Shown here in pieces: positions 17,770 through 25,223 of a stretch of 34,272 bases of DNA; within the stretch, counting starts at the first letter, position 1, and every line of letters starts with the position of its first letter. Made by a program: the position numbers and the translations under genes. The notes under the pieces were generated by a model that was not told where the DNA came from, ran no database searches, and saw only the letters and a program-made list of their open reading frames with translations. Source of the stretch: Pleurocapsales cyanobacterium LEGE 06147. GTDB lineage: Bacteria > Cyanobacteriota > Cyanobacteriia > Cyanobacteriales > Xenococcaceae. The DNA is taken from the NCBI GenBank assembly GCA_015207585.1, contig JADEWQ010000061.1:1-34272 (forward strand). The letters run 5' to 3'.

Positions 17770-17797
17770 GTTAGCTGTTAGCTGTTAGCCGTTAGCT
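17770..17797. repeat. Four tandem heptamers GTTAGCT
   Basis: GTTAGCT, GTTAGCT, GTTAGCC, GTTAGCT in direct head-to-tail order. A partial copy (GCTGTTAGCC) occurs near 17544. This is a short tandem heptamer repeat of the kind scattered in cyanobacterial intergenic DNA. Confidence 0.75.
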
Positions 17798-17812
17798 TTT
17801 TGATAAAAAAGC
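17795..17812 (-). terminator. Weak hairpin downstream of the porin gene
   Basis: GCTTTTT (17795-17801) pairs with AAAAAGC (17806-17812) around a 4-nt loop, 16 nt after the porin stop codon in the minus-strand direction. It is mostly A/T and partly overlaps the heptamer repeats, so the assignment is tentative. Confidence 0.35.
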
Positions 17813-17827
17813 GGACTTCTTTATTTG

Positions 17828-19903
17828 TTAAAAACGGAAGGTAGTACGGAGGGTGCCGACGTAGATGGTATCATTAGCTGCAATATGTCCTGGATTAGTG
17901 ACAAAGAAGAAACCTGGCGTAATCCAGAGATTATCATTTACCTTAAAGCGGTAGAAAAACTCGAAGTGCAGTGAAGTCGCTTCATCTTCTTGTCCAACTC
18001 TTCTAGGTAAAACACCTTGCCGGACTAATTCCGTTACATTTCCATCTGCTCCTTCAATTGTTCCCACAGTGTCTAAGTTGGGATTATTATCAGTAACCGC
18101 AGTTTCCCCTTCTTCCCTGATAACCTGCTCAAAAAATGGTACTGGCGTACCAGGCGTTTCGGGACCAGCATCGACTAATTTGGGCGGCATGCCAAAGATA
18201 AAACCAAATAAATCTCCTTCTCTGCCAAAAGGATCGGACAAACCTAAAGAAACAGCAAAGGTAGCTGTATTGGCAAATGGCTTCTTCCCTGCAGAGGCTC
18301 CAATCCCATTGTCAGGAGGATTGCCTACAACAAAAGGATTGGCAAAACCACCTTCATCAGGAAGTTCGTTCAGGAAATTGCTAAAAGTGTACCCACCCCA
18401 AGCGCCAAAGGTTAGCTGTTCTGTGATAAGCCATTGAAAGCTTCCGCCTACTGCATTGATTTGCGCGGGTTGATCTCCAAGAGGAAATGGGCAACAGTCC
18501 GCAAATGGGGAGTCGCCTACTGGTCCGGGAATGCTTGCCCTAGACCATAATCCCCCTGTTTCGGCATTGACACTACCTGTAAATGTTCCCAAAGCTCCAT
18601 CGACCGCATAAGCATTTACGTAATTTATTCCCGCAACAATATTATCTGTAGGCTGCACCAAAAACTGCACCCCCAGAGCACTATGATCTGCCCCGACAAC
18701 TCCTGCTCCTGGATCGCCGCTATCTCTCGTACCATAAGCGACTTGAAGGCGCAATGGGTCAGCGATTAACCAATCAAATCCAACCCCCGCATCCATAGCT
18801 CCACCAATTCTCAAAATTGGATTGAGTTGTCCGAAGCGGGAAACTGAACCTCGTCCGATATCAAAGAAAGGAGAATTAGCAGTTAAGACATTGCTCAAAG
18901 CAAAGCCAAAAGTAGAAGCATAGAATGCAACTCGGTCATTAAAAGCGGGAAAACGATACTCTAAAATATCTAAAATAACTTGGTTCTCATATCCCGCTTG
19001 ATAACCAAGCCGAGCCATATAAGTATTCAACGACCTCGGATTTGTAAATCCACCACCAGGAACGTCAGGATCGCCAAAACCAAAATTACCAGTTGTTAAA
19101 AACATCCGCAGGCGGTCTTGTCCAGTGAATGAGGTCTGCAATCCCAAGCGAGCTAAATAAGCCAAGACGGTGTTTGTGTCTGGATCTGTTCGATTGGTAC
19201 AGTCAGCTCCAAGATTCTGATCGTCTTGAGTAATGTCAACTATGCTACATCCCCCAGGAGGATCGCCACCCCAAGCATCTGCTAAGCCAAAGACTACCTC
19301 TCCTTCTAGTTTGGTCGTAGTCGAAAATTGATGGTCTTCTAAGAAAGCAACGCGACCTTCCAAATTGTCTACTCGTCCGGCTATGGTTGCTAGTTCTGCT
19401 TCAAATTCCTTGCTCAATCTTTGCAGCGTCTCTAAATCATCGCGATTGACAGCTTCGCTATCAGCAACCAGACGCTCGATTTGCTGCAAACAAGCATTCA
19501 AGCCAGCCGCAAATTCATAGCGACTCATTGATTGGTTACCTCGATAGGTTTGGTTGGGATAACCAACAATACAGCCATAACGTTCCACTAAACTTCTCAA
19601 CGCTTCATATGCCCAGTCTCCTGGTTGAACGTCCCGCAGTTGGGAAACATTGGTCAATTGTGCGATCGAATCATTAGGAATAATAACTGGATCGAGAGAT
19701 TGAGTGTTAGTTTGATAGTTAGTAAATTCTGCCTTATTTATACTAATTCTCTCTGCTAGATTAGACTCAAAATTAAGGTTGCGATCGCCAAAATGAATTT
19801 CCGAATCGATCGGATTAATTTTATTGTTCAAAGGTTCTGCTTGAGCTACAGATGTAAATACAAATAATAAAGAAAGCCCAGGTAATAAATACTTAATCTT
19901 CAT
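17828..19903 (-). CDS. SLH-domain OprB-type outer-membrane porin (iron-uptake porin family)
   Basis: 691 residues. The N-terminal signal peptide MKIKYLLPGLSLLFVFTSV...AQA is followed by a variable segment and one SLH domain (about 90-150: LRDVQPGDWAYEALRSLVER, then YPNQTYRGNQSMSRYEFAAG), which in cyanobacteria anchors the porin to peptidoglycan-linked polymer. A coiled coil (about 150-195) precedes an OprB-like beta-barrel that ends in TLRTTFRF with the C-terminal aromatic expected for outer-membrane insertion. It is longer than many relatives (usually about 500-600 residues), with long Gly/Pro/Asp-rich loops, some with cysteines (DCCPFPLGD). Related proteins have been linked to permeability for inorganic ions including iron. 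A strong G-rich Shine-Dalgarno sequence precedes the ATG at 19903. It has its own transcription unit. Confidence 0.93.
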   Translation of the reverse strand: MKIKYLLPGLSLLFVFTSVAQAEPLNNKINPIDSEIHFGDRNLNFESNLAERISINKAEFTNYQTNTQSLDPVIIPNDSIAQLTNVSQLRDVQPGDWAYEALRSLVERYGCIVGYPNQTYRGNQSMSRYEFAAGLNACLQQIERLVADSEAVNRDDLETLQRLSKEFEAELATIAGRVDNLEGRVAFLEDHQFSTTTKLEGEVVFGLADAWGGDPPGGCSIVDITQDDQNLGADCTNRTDPDTNTVLAYLARLGLQTSFTGQDRLRMFLTTGNFGFGDPDVPGGGFTNPRSLNTYMARLGYQAGYENQVILDILEYRFPAFNDRVAFYASTFGFALSNVLTANSPFFDIGRGSVSRFGQLNPILRIGGAMDAGVGFDWLIADPLRLQVAYGTRDSGDPGAGVVGADHSALGVQFLVQPTDNIVAGINYVNAYAVDGALGTFTGSVNAETGGLWSRASIPGPVGDSPFADCCPFPLGDQPAQINAVGGSFQWLITEQLTFGAWGGYTFSNFLNELPDEGGFANPFVVGNPPDNGIGASAGKKPFANTATFAVSLGLSDPFGREGDLFGFIFGMPPKLVDAGPETPGTPVPFFEQVIREEGETAVTDNNPNLDTVGTIEGADGNVTELVRQGVLPRRVGQEDEATSLHFEFFYRFKVNDNLWITPGFFFVTNPGHIAANDTIYVGTLRTTFRF

Positions 19904-20313
19904 TGCTCCCCCTACCCACTTGTTATTGTTAATTTGTTTAGGATCTATTTATCCTAGATAAATCTTTGTATTCTGTTATTTCTTAATTTATTATCATTAA
20001 TTTGATAATTAATTTATGGACTTTCTTTTTAAGAAACAAAAGTTAGCAAAAATTATTAGTCATAAATCAAAATCTTTGTCAAAAATTACGAAGAATTAAT
20101 TAGTTGAATCTCCTTCATATAGACAATTGAAGCTTGTAGAGACTTAGTATGCCACGTCCCTACAAAGGATAAATTTAACAATTATCTCATCTCTAGATTT
20201 CTTTTAATGTAAACAAGAGAAAAAATTAATCAACCTTGCTAAGCTAATACATATTTAATCGATCATTCTTAGCCCGAGAAAAATTTTTTCCCCCTAAATA
20301 TCCTTCAAAAATT
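19904..20313. other. AT-rich intergenic region between protease and porin genes
   Basis: About 410 nt without a plausible gene. It is strongly AT-rich and should contain the porin promoter near its left end and the 3' end of the protease transcript near its right end. The only organised element is the degenerate palindromic repeat at 20135-20164. Confidence 0.6.
20135..20164. repeat. Degenerate copy of the CGTCCCTACA palindromic repeat
   Basis: TGTAGAGAC at the left pairs with GTCCCTACA at the right with one mismatch, around a TTAGTATGCCAC centre. It shares CGTCCCTAC with the copy after the Uma2 gene (15741-15751) and CTACGTCC with the copy before tyrS. Confidence 0.6.
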
Positions 20314-21570
20314 TTATTTACAGGGTTGTCCGAGAAGAAGAAAACGACATCCAGCCGATGGCTCATCTCTAATCATGTTTTTGATAGAAAAACCTTTGTA
20401 AATATCTTCAACTTTATCTGCCGGATTGTTAGCATTTAAATCCAATCTACCGACAATATCTTCGCGGGGGTCAAAATCCAAAGTTCCTCTTTCTAAATTA
20501 CTGGCATTTATTGGCATTAAAGCAGCTTGAATGGTTTCAAAAGTAGGAGGATCGAATTTAAAGGGTAAATCGAATGCCAGAGGATTCCAGAGGGTCAAGA
20601 AATTGTTTGAATTTTGTCCGCTACTAAAGCGATTATGAAGAGTTGGCGGATCGTATTTTACTGCTTCCGAGACAGTCTGAACTATGTCTTCTGATTCAAA
20701 ACTTTGATTACTTTTATCTTCTACAGAACAATATTGCTGAACCAGCTTGCCCTTATCCGCAGAACCGCGACCGTGAACGCCAATCACAAAACCATTACTG
20801 TCAAAAACTGGTCCCCCACTCATACCCGGACGAGTTTCATCTACATAGAAGATACTATAGCCATTTTCTCCCTGATTTGGCTCGATTTTTCTAGTAACTG
20901 GTGCCCAGGCTAAACGTCTAGTCCTGGTCGCAACCTTACCCCGACATTGACCTGTAACCGGGTCTTTTTCTTTTTCTGGGTCAGGCCAACCAGATACATA
21001 AACTCGGTCTGAAACTCGAACATTATCTACATTACCAAGAGAAGCTACTGGATACTCGCGATCGCTATTAAAACTAACTACTGCTAAATCTGGTCCGGCA
21101 ACTCGACGGGGAAGTTTAATCGAATAGCATCCTAAGCGTAATAACTTGCTCCCCGGATTGAGATTGCCGTTTAGAGGACAATCTCTGCCATCATTAATCT
21201 CTTTTACTTCGTAAACTAGTCCGTCGCTGGTGCGGATACCGTAAGACAAATTTTGGTCGAGGTCTCTTTGTTTAAAATTGTGAGTGACAGTTAAAACGTA
21301 ATAAGTATTATTTTCTCTAGCAATAATTACGCCCGAACCCGGGTTCCAAACTCCATCGGGATTATTTTCTCGTGCTAAAGGATTGTTGCGATTTTCTTCT
21401 AGCTCGTCAACTAATTCTGGTGTCAGTCCTGGAGCGATTATCACTGTCGTTTGGCTGGCGATCGAATTAATTTCTTCCAATGATAACTCTGCTAAGGCAG
21501 GAGTAACAGCCAGCCCACTTAACAAAATTACTCCTAGGCATTGGCTAAGTAACTTGATACCAAAAGCCAT
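20314..21570 (-). CDS. Secreted trypsin-like serine protease
   Basis: 418 residues with a signal peptide (hydrophobic CLGVILLSGLAV, cleavage near PALAE, about residue 27). The catalytic triad is readable: His97 in LTVTHNF, Asp161 in GPDLAVVSF and Ser251 in RPGMSGGPVFD. The catalytic part spans about 40-275. The C-terminal 130 residues are unlike a PDZ domain and include a motif-poor DPREDIVGRLDLNANNPADK segment, so it is not an HtrA/Deg protease. Cysteine pairs (131/148 and 410/417) could form disulfides in the periplasm or outside. Substrate unknown. It is transcribed in the same direction as the porin but separated by 410 nt, so it is probably independent. Confidence 0.88.
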   Translation of the reverse strand: MAFGIKLLSQCLGVILLSGLAVTPALAELSLEEINSIASQTTVIIAPGLTPELVDELEENRNNPLARENNPDGVWNPGSGVIIARENNTYYVLTVTHNFKQRDLDQNLSYGIRTSDGLVYEVKEINDGRDCPLNGNLNPGSKLLRLGCYSIKLPRRVAGPDLAVVSFNSDREYPVASLGNVDNVRVSDRVYVSGWPDPEKEKDPVTGQCRGKVATRTRRLAWAPVTRKIEPNQGENGYSIFYVDETRPGMSGGPVFDSNGFVIGVHGRGSADKGKLVQQYCSVEDKSNQSFESEDIVQTVSEAVKYDPPTLHNRFSSGQNSNNFLTLWNPLAFDLPFKFDPPTFETIQAALMPINASNLERGTLDFDPREDIVGRLDLNANNPADKVEDIYKGFSIKNMIRDEPSAGCRFLLLGQPCK

Positions 21571-21703
21571 TTTAATTAATAAAATAAAGATTTTTTATTA
21601 TTTTCTGGCATATTAATACTAGCTCTCTCGCACGATTGTTATGTAACTTGTTTTACAAAATTCAATAAAGCCATGGCAAATTGCTGCCTAAAATAAACAA
21701 ATA

Positions 21704-22810
21704 TTAATCTAGATTTACTTTAGCCTCGGGCAAAATGAGCATGGCATCGCCAAAAGAATAAAAGCGATATTGCTGGGCGATCGCTTCTCGATATAAAGTC
21801 AACAAACGCTCTCTATCAATAAAGGCACTTACTAACATCAATAAACTAGAATAGGGCAGATGAAAATTAGTAATTAAACCATCTACGATTTGCCAGCGAT
21901 AACCAGGATAAATAAATAAATCTGTCTTGCCACAAAAAGATTGCAAAGCTTTACCTCGGTCTGTGCCGCAAGCACGAGCAGCTCCTTCTAAAGCTCTAAC
22001 TACGGTAGTTCCTACTGCAATAATTCGACCGCCTCGCTCTTGGGTCGCTTTTATTTTAGCTACAGTATCTTTACTTACTTCTACCCATTCCTGGTGCATG
22101 GCATGATGAGTAATATTTTCTACTTCAACGGGACGAAATGTACCTACTCCTACGTGAAGAGTAATGTAAGCTTGTTCGATGCCTTTGGCTTGCAATCTTT
22201 GCAGCAGCTCATCGGTAAAGTGTAGTCCAGCTGTTGGAGCTGCTATTGCTCCTGGTTGTTGGGCAAAGACTGTCTGATATTGTGCAGGTTGGGATTCTCT
22301 CGTTGTAATGTATGGAGGTAAAGGCATTTGCCCGTATTTCTCTAATATTTGCCAAAAAGATTGATGAGGTGGTAAGGCAAATTGAAGGATTCTCCCGCCA
22401 GTGCTTTCGTCTCGTTCAATTACCTTAGCTTTTAACTCAGAATTTGGCTCGTTAGGAATATCTACTACAGGATCGAACACAATTTCTGTACCCAACTTGA
22501 AACGCTTGCCCGGTTTGACTAACGCCAGCCAGCAATTATTGCCCCTTTCTTCCAGCAACAGAATTTCTACGGGTGCCCCTGTCGATCTGTAACCGTAAAG
22601 TCGGGCAGGAATCACCCGTGTATTATTGAGAACTAATAAATCTCTTGGCAACAGCCAATCTGGTAGATGGCGAAAAATACTATGGGCATAACTCGTAGGT
22701 GAATCTACTACGAGAAGGCGAGAGCTGTCTCGCGGTACTGCGGGAGTTTGCGCAATTAGCTCGGACGGTAAATCGTAACCGTAGCTCGATAGAAGCCGAT
22801 CTTCATTCAT
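21704..22810 (-). CDS. queA: S-adenosylmethionine:tRNA ribosyltransferase-isomerase
   Basis: 368 residues. QueA transfers and isomerises the ribosyl part of SAM onto preQ1-modified tRNA to make epoxyqueuosine. Recognisable segments: YDLPSELIAQTPAVPRDSSR at the N-terminus, LVLNNTRVIPARL, PHQSFWQILEKYGQMPLPPY, APTAGLHFT, HVGVGTFRPV and IITNFHLPYSSLLMLVSAF-like (here LITNFHLPYSSLLMLVSAF), and TLYREAIAQQYRFYSFGDAM at the C-terminus. Length is normal (about 350-370). The protein begins MNEDRLL at the ATG at 22810; a second ATG 4 nt downstream is out of frame. No other queuosine gene is in the window. Confidence 0.97.
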   Translation of the reverse strand: MNEDRLLSSYGYDLPSELIAQTPAVPRDSSRLLVVDSPTSYAHSIFRHLPDWLLPRDLLVLNNTRVIPARLYGYRSTGAPVEILLLEERGNNCWLALVKPGKRFKLGTEIVFDPVVDIPNEPNSELKAKVIERDESTGGRILQFALPPHQSFWQILEKYGQMPLPPYITTRESQPAQYQTVFAQQPGAIAAPTAGLHFTDELLQRLQAKGIEQAYITLHVGVGTFRPVEVENITHHAMHQEWVEVSKDTVAKIKATQERGGRIIAVGTTVVRALEGAARACGTDRGKALQSFCGKTDLFIYPGYRWQIVDGLITNFHLPYSSLLMLVSAFIDRERLLTLYREAIAQQYRFYSFGDAMLILPEAKVNLD

Positions 22811-22939
22811 TCTGTTTCTAATATTAACTAGTTACAAGCTAAGTTGGGTAATTTCCCCTATGGTATATTCAAAAGATCGGGTGCTTTTCCCCTAGTCGAA
22901 GCAATCTGCTTACTGTCAGACTAGAGTAGGTAAATACAA

Positions 22940-22960
22940 CTCCGCCTAGAGACAGCGGAG
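22940..22960. promoter_or_regulatory. Hairpin in the leader of the 129-residue protein gene
   Basis: CTCCGC (22940-22945) and GCGGAG (22955-22960) can form a 6-bp stem 45 nt before the ATG. A Shine-Dalgarno-like GGAGGG follows at 22988-22993. The 5' CTCC arm could also pair with that GGAGGG, so a translation-control switch is conceivable, but only a small one. Confidence 0.25.
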
Positions 22961-23004
22961 GATGTGTCAACTCGGTCAAGCTTCTACGGAGGGATACTTA
23001 ACTT

Positions 23005-23394
23005 ATGGATTATCTGTATTATCTGGCTAATGCCAGTCTGACTTTGCGCGTGATTGATTATCTGCGTACTATGAGTCATGCACGAGATGCTTCAATTACA
23101 GTAATTCATCAAATAGATGGCTGGATTGTTAAAGTGAGATTTTCTCAACCGTTAACTCCTCGACAACACGGTAATTTTCAGGCATACATGAGCGAATTGG
23201 GCATTACTTACGAACCTGAAATGCGTTTACAGATGGTTTTTTGGAGCTTGGAAACGGGTCAATCGCCCGTAGAGGTAATGCGTCGTTACCAAGTAGCTAT
23301 AGTTTCTCATGGTAAGCCAGATACTAAAGAAATTGAAGCGTTTCGGCAACAATTTACTAGGGGATTGGGTTACTGTCCAGAAACTTTAGCATAA
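23005..23394 (+). CDS. Conserved hypothetical cytoplasmic protein
   Basis: 129 residues beginning MDYLYYLANASLTLRVIDYL at ATG 23005, with GGAGGG 11 nt upstream. No membrane segment, signal or catalytic motif that I recognise. The composition is that of a compact alpha/beta protein, with several aromatic residues near the N-terminus and FSQPLTPRQHGNFQAYMSELG in the middle. The coding pattern and ribosome binding site make it a real gene, probably a cyanobacteria-restricted family. It diverges from queA and converges with the TMEM14-like gene. Function unknown. Confidence 0.7.
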   Translation: MDYLYYLANASLTLRVIDYLRTMSHARDASITVIHQIDGWIVKVRFSQPLTPRQHGNFQAYMSELGITYEPEMRLQMVFWSLETGQSPVEVMRRYQVAIVSHGKPDTKEIEAFRQQFTRGLGYCPETLA

Positions 23395-23416
23395 AAATAA
23401 AGAGCAACTTGAAGTA

Positions 23417-23743
23417 TTAGGAAAACAAAAGGCTTAAAGTAATTACTCCAGCGACTACCATTAAACCAGCAGGCATAAATTTACGAGTTTTTACTAATCG
23501 GATAACAAACACCACTAATAAAACTAGAGTTATAATTCTAGCAAGTATTAATCCCTCTGGAATACCTCGAACTTGTAGAAAAGCGGCAAATATGAGTAAA
23601 ACTCCGCTAATACTACCAGAAATTAGGGAAGCTTTACTTTGAGCACGAACATAGCCGAATATGCCGCCCAACAATGATAAAAGACCATATGCGATCCTGC
23701 GTAGCAGGTGCTGCCGCACCGCTGCTACTATTGCTAAATTCAT
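23417..23743 (-). CDS. TMEM14-family small membrane protein
   Basis: 108 residues with four hydrophobic helices; IAYGLLSLLGGIFGYVRAQS and KASLISGSISGVLLIFAAF carry the Gly-rich pattern of the TMEM14/FAX (UPF0136) family, whose plant members take part in fatty-acid export from plastids. From memory, relatives run directly from a short 'MNL.I.AA' start into 'IAYG'. Here VRQHLLRR is interposed between MNLAIVAA and IAYG, encoded by a hairpin-rich 24-nt repeat (23696-23719). The insertion keeps the frame, adding positive charges to the first helix. Membrane location is clear; a transport role in cyanobacteria is inference. Confidence 0.85.
   Translation of the reverse strand: MNLAIVAAVRQHLLRRIAYGLLSLLGGIFGYVRAQSKASLISGSISGVLLIFAAFLQVRGIPEGLILARIITLVLLVVFVIRLVKTRKFMPAGLMVVAGVITLSLLFS
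23696..23719. repeat. In-frame 24-nt palindromic repeat inside the TMEM14-like gene
   Basis: The segment holds CCTGC-GTA-GCAGG (23696-23708) and, overlapping by two bases and extending one base past the insert, GGTGC-TGCC-GCACC (23707-23720). It is more G/C-rich than the surrounding gene. It looks like a small dispersed repeat of the kind seen in Nostoc-type genomes, inserted as a multiple of three. Confidence 0.55.
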
Positions 23744-23773
23744 CCGTTTTTAGTTTTGTTTTACTTATCTTTA

Positions 23774-24532
23774 TTAAAAACTAGCAAGAATTCGCAATAC
23801 TCTTGGGAGATCGTCCAATTCTCCAATAATTCGCCTTACGGGTTGAGGCCAAACTCTTACCAAAGTTGGAGTTGCAGAAACTTGATGGATTTCGGCTTGT
23901 TCTGGATGTTGAGAAATATCGATGACTTTGAGAGTATAAGGATGAGCTAAACCTTCCTCTAGCAATTGATGTATGCTTGCTAAGGTTTTTTCTGTAGCCT
24001 TACTGTTATCAGAAATAAAGAGGCGCAAAATATAACTATCAGTGATTGCCGTAGTAGGAAAAACTGTTGACTTGGTAGCAAATCCTTCTGAGTGTGAGTG
24101 AGGATTATTTGGGTCAAAACGAACGATCAAGTCGTGGTCTTCCCAAAGCTGCGGAAAGCGATCGCGGTAAGTTTCTACAATAATTGGGTCACAATACTCT
24201 TCTTGCCAGGGTGCTATTTGCCAGACTAGTTCCTCTGTTTCAAATATGACTGTGAGTAAGGGTATGTAACGCTGTATAGCTGGATAAACCTCGGCTAGAG
24301 TGATAAGCTTCTGACTGCGGGGATCTAACCATCGGTCTACTGTAGCCGTGTGTCCGGGAACTAAAAAATGGGGAGGTTCTGACAAATCTAGTATTTTTTG
24401 TAAGCCTGCACATAAATGAATATGCCAGTGAGCTTGTTTATTGGTGTCTATACCGTAAATTAAATCTCCCCCTGGCGTACACAGAGCGATTCCTTTAAAA
24501 AATGGAGGCAGAGAAGGTTGATGATAGGTCAA
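23774..24532 (-). CDS. KaiB-domain protein with conserved N-terminal region
   Basis: 252 residues with a TTG start (no in-frame ATG between the upstream stop and the conserved region). The N-terminal ~160 residues (LPPFFKGIALCTPGGDLIYG, then PPHFLVPGHTATVDRWLDPR) form a conserved cyanobacterial region without a motif I can name. The C-terminal ~90 residues are a KaiB-like thioredoxin-fold domain: YILRLFISDNS, LKVIDISQHPEQAEI, SATPTLVRVWPQPVRRIIGE. The last segment closely matches KaiB's ATPTLAKVLPPPVRRIIG, including the prolines of the fold-switching half, and is closer to KaiB than to the SasA sensor domain. There is no kinase domain. A role as a KaiC partner or redox-fold protein is possible but unproven; no kai gene lies nearby. 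Confidence 0.8.
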   Translation of the reverse strand: MTYHQPSLPPFFKGIALCTPGGDLIYGIDTNKQAHWHIHLCAGLQKILDLSEPPHFLVPGHTATVDRWLDPRSQKLITLAEVYPAIQRYIPLLTVIFETEELVWQIAPWQEEYCDPIIVETYRDRFPQLWEDHDLIVRFDPNNPHSHSEGFATKSTVFPTTAITDSYILRLFISDNSKATEKTLASIHQLLEEGLAHPYTLKVIDISQHPEQAEIHQVSATPTLVRVWPQPVRRIIGELDDLPRVLRILASF

Positions 24533-24699
24533 CTTTGATTGTATGTATGTTTATCAGTTATTGGCAATTACTATTCAGTAACTGAGATTTTAAAAAACAA
24601 GAAGAAAATGCGATAGCTTATTTCATATCTTAATAGTCAAAGAATCAACAGAAAATTTCTGCAGTAAAAAACTTAGTACATTACGGCGAAAATAAAGCT

Positions 24700-25187
24700 A
24701 GTAGTCGAAGTTACACCGCTGCCGACTTTGCCGGAATTAAATTCCGGCAAGTTACCCCGATCGAATTCGCCACCCGTGTTTTTCCCTCTGAAGCAGTGTC
24801 CGAATCGAGTGTTGCCTTCGACAACGCTCTGCGAACGGGACGAGCAGCCGACGCGGAAAGCGCTGGAGTTTGCGCCACCGTCTGCCGTAAGTGTACTAAA
24901 CAGCGAAGGTGCAGCGACCTGGAATCGAGTTCCAGGTTCCTAGGGAAACCTTGGCTGACGAGTCTTTCACTTTAGACTCCCGTACAGAAACAAGTGCATA
25001 ATGTACCCCCGTATGCTCGCACGGGACGACTACTGGGCAAAAACGGATTTCAATGGGGCGAACTTGGTCCCTAAGTCCTCGTAAATTCTGCCTGCAGCCC
25101 TCCGGAGTCAAACTCTGGTGAGATTGCCCGTTAGGCACATGACACCCTTGCCTGCTTCAACTTCGTCAAGATCGACGAAAGGCTCAT
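24700..25187 (-). ncRNA. Candidate structured RNA, possibly an orphan HEARO/IscB omega-RNA
   Basis: This segment is distinctly richer in G+C than its surroundings (36 of 60 bases at 24841-24900), has no convincing protein and is packed with inverted repeats. Read on the minus strand they include CTTTCGTC/GACGAAG (about 25181-25161), CCAGAGT/ACTCCGG with one mismatch (about 25118-25102), CCCGT/ACGGG (about 25027-25010), GAGTCT/AGACTC (about 24980-24961), CCTGGAA/TTCCAGG (about 24938-24920), GTTG/CAAC (about 24825-24811) and a perfect 11-bp stem TTGCCGGAATT at 24750-24728. The string ACCAGAGTTTGACTCCGGAG and GGGCTGCAGG resemble, from memory only, HEARO/omega-RNAs of IscB elements, whose 5' end would be near 25187 and which normally precede an iscB gene. 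No iscB follows; the KaiB-like gene does. Boundaries and strand are provisional. It does not match tmRNA, RNase P RNA, 6S RNA or SRP RNA. Confidence 0.45.
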
Positions 25188-25223
25188 GTAATAAACATTT
25201 TGACTTTCGTGCAGCAGTACTAG

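Noticed and set aside
17770-17797. CRISPR-like tandem repeat
   Set aside because: Units are only 7 nt with no spacers; this is a heptamer microrepeat.
18069-18437. 122-residue plus-strand ORF
   Set aside because: Antisense to the porin gene; its Pro/Ser/Gly/Lys-rich composition is that of a shadow frame.
23774-24532. SasA sensor kinase or KaiB itself
   Set aside because: No kinase domain is present, the KaiB-like part is C-terminal, and the ~160 N-terminal residues are absent from KaiB.
25005-25030. Group II intron domain V
   Set aside because: CCCGT...ACGGG with a GC-rich loop superficially recalls the domain V stem, but there is no AGC triad, no GAAA tetraloop in place and no reverse transcriptase nearby.
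24896-25138. Two overlapping ORFs inside the GC-rich block (80 residues minus strand, 71 residues plus strand at 24728-24943)
   Set aside because: No ribosome binding site, no family resemblance, many Arg/Pro/Ser/Cys residues as expected from translating structured G/C-rich DNA, and both overlap the inverted repeats that define the RNA candidate.
24700-25187. tmRNA, RNase P RNA, 6S RNA, SRP RNA or tRNA-Leu group I intron
   Set aside because: The conserved strings I know for these (tmRNA tag and tRNA-like end, GAGGAAAGUCCGGGC of RNase P, intron-split tRNA halves) are absent.
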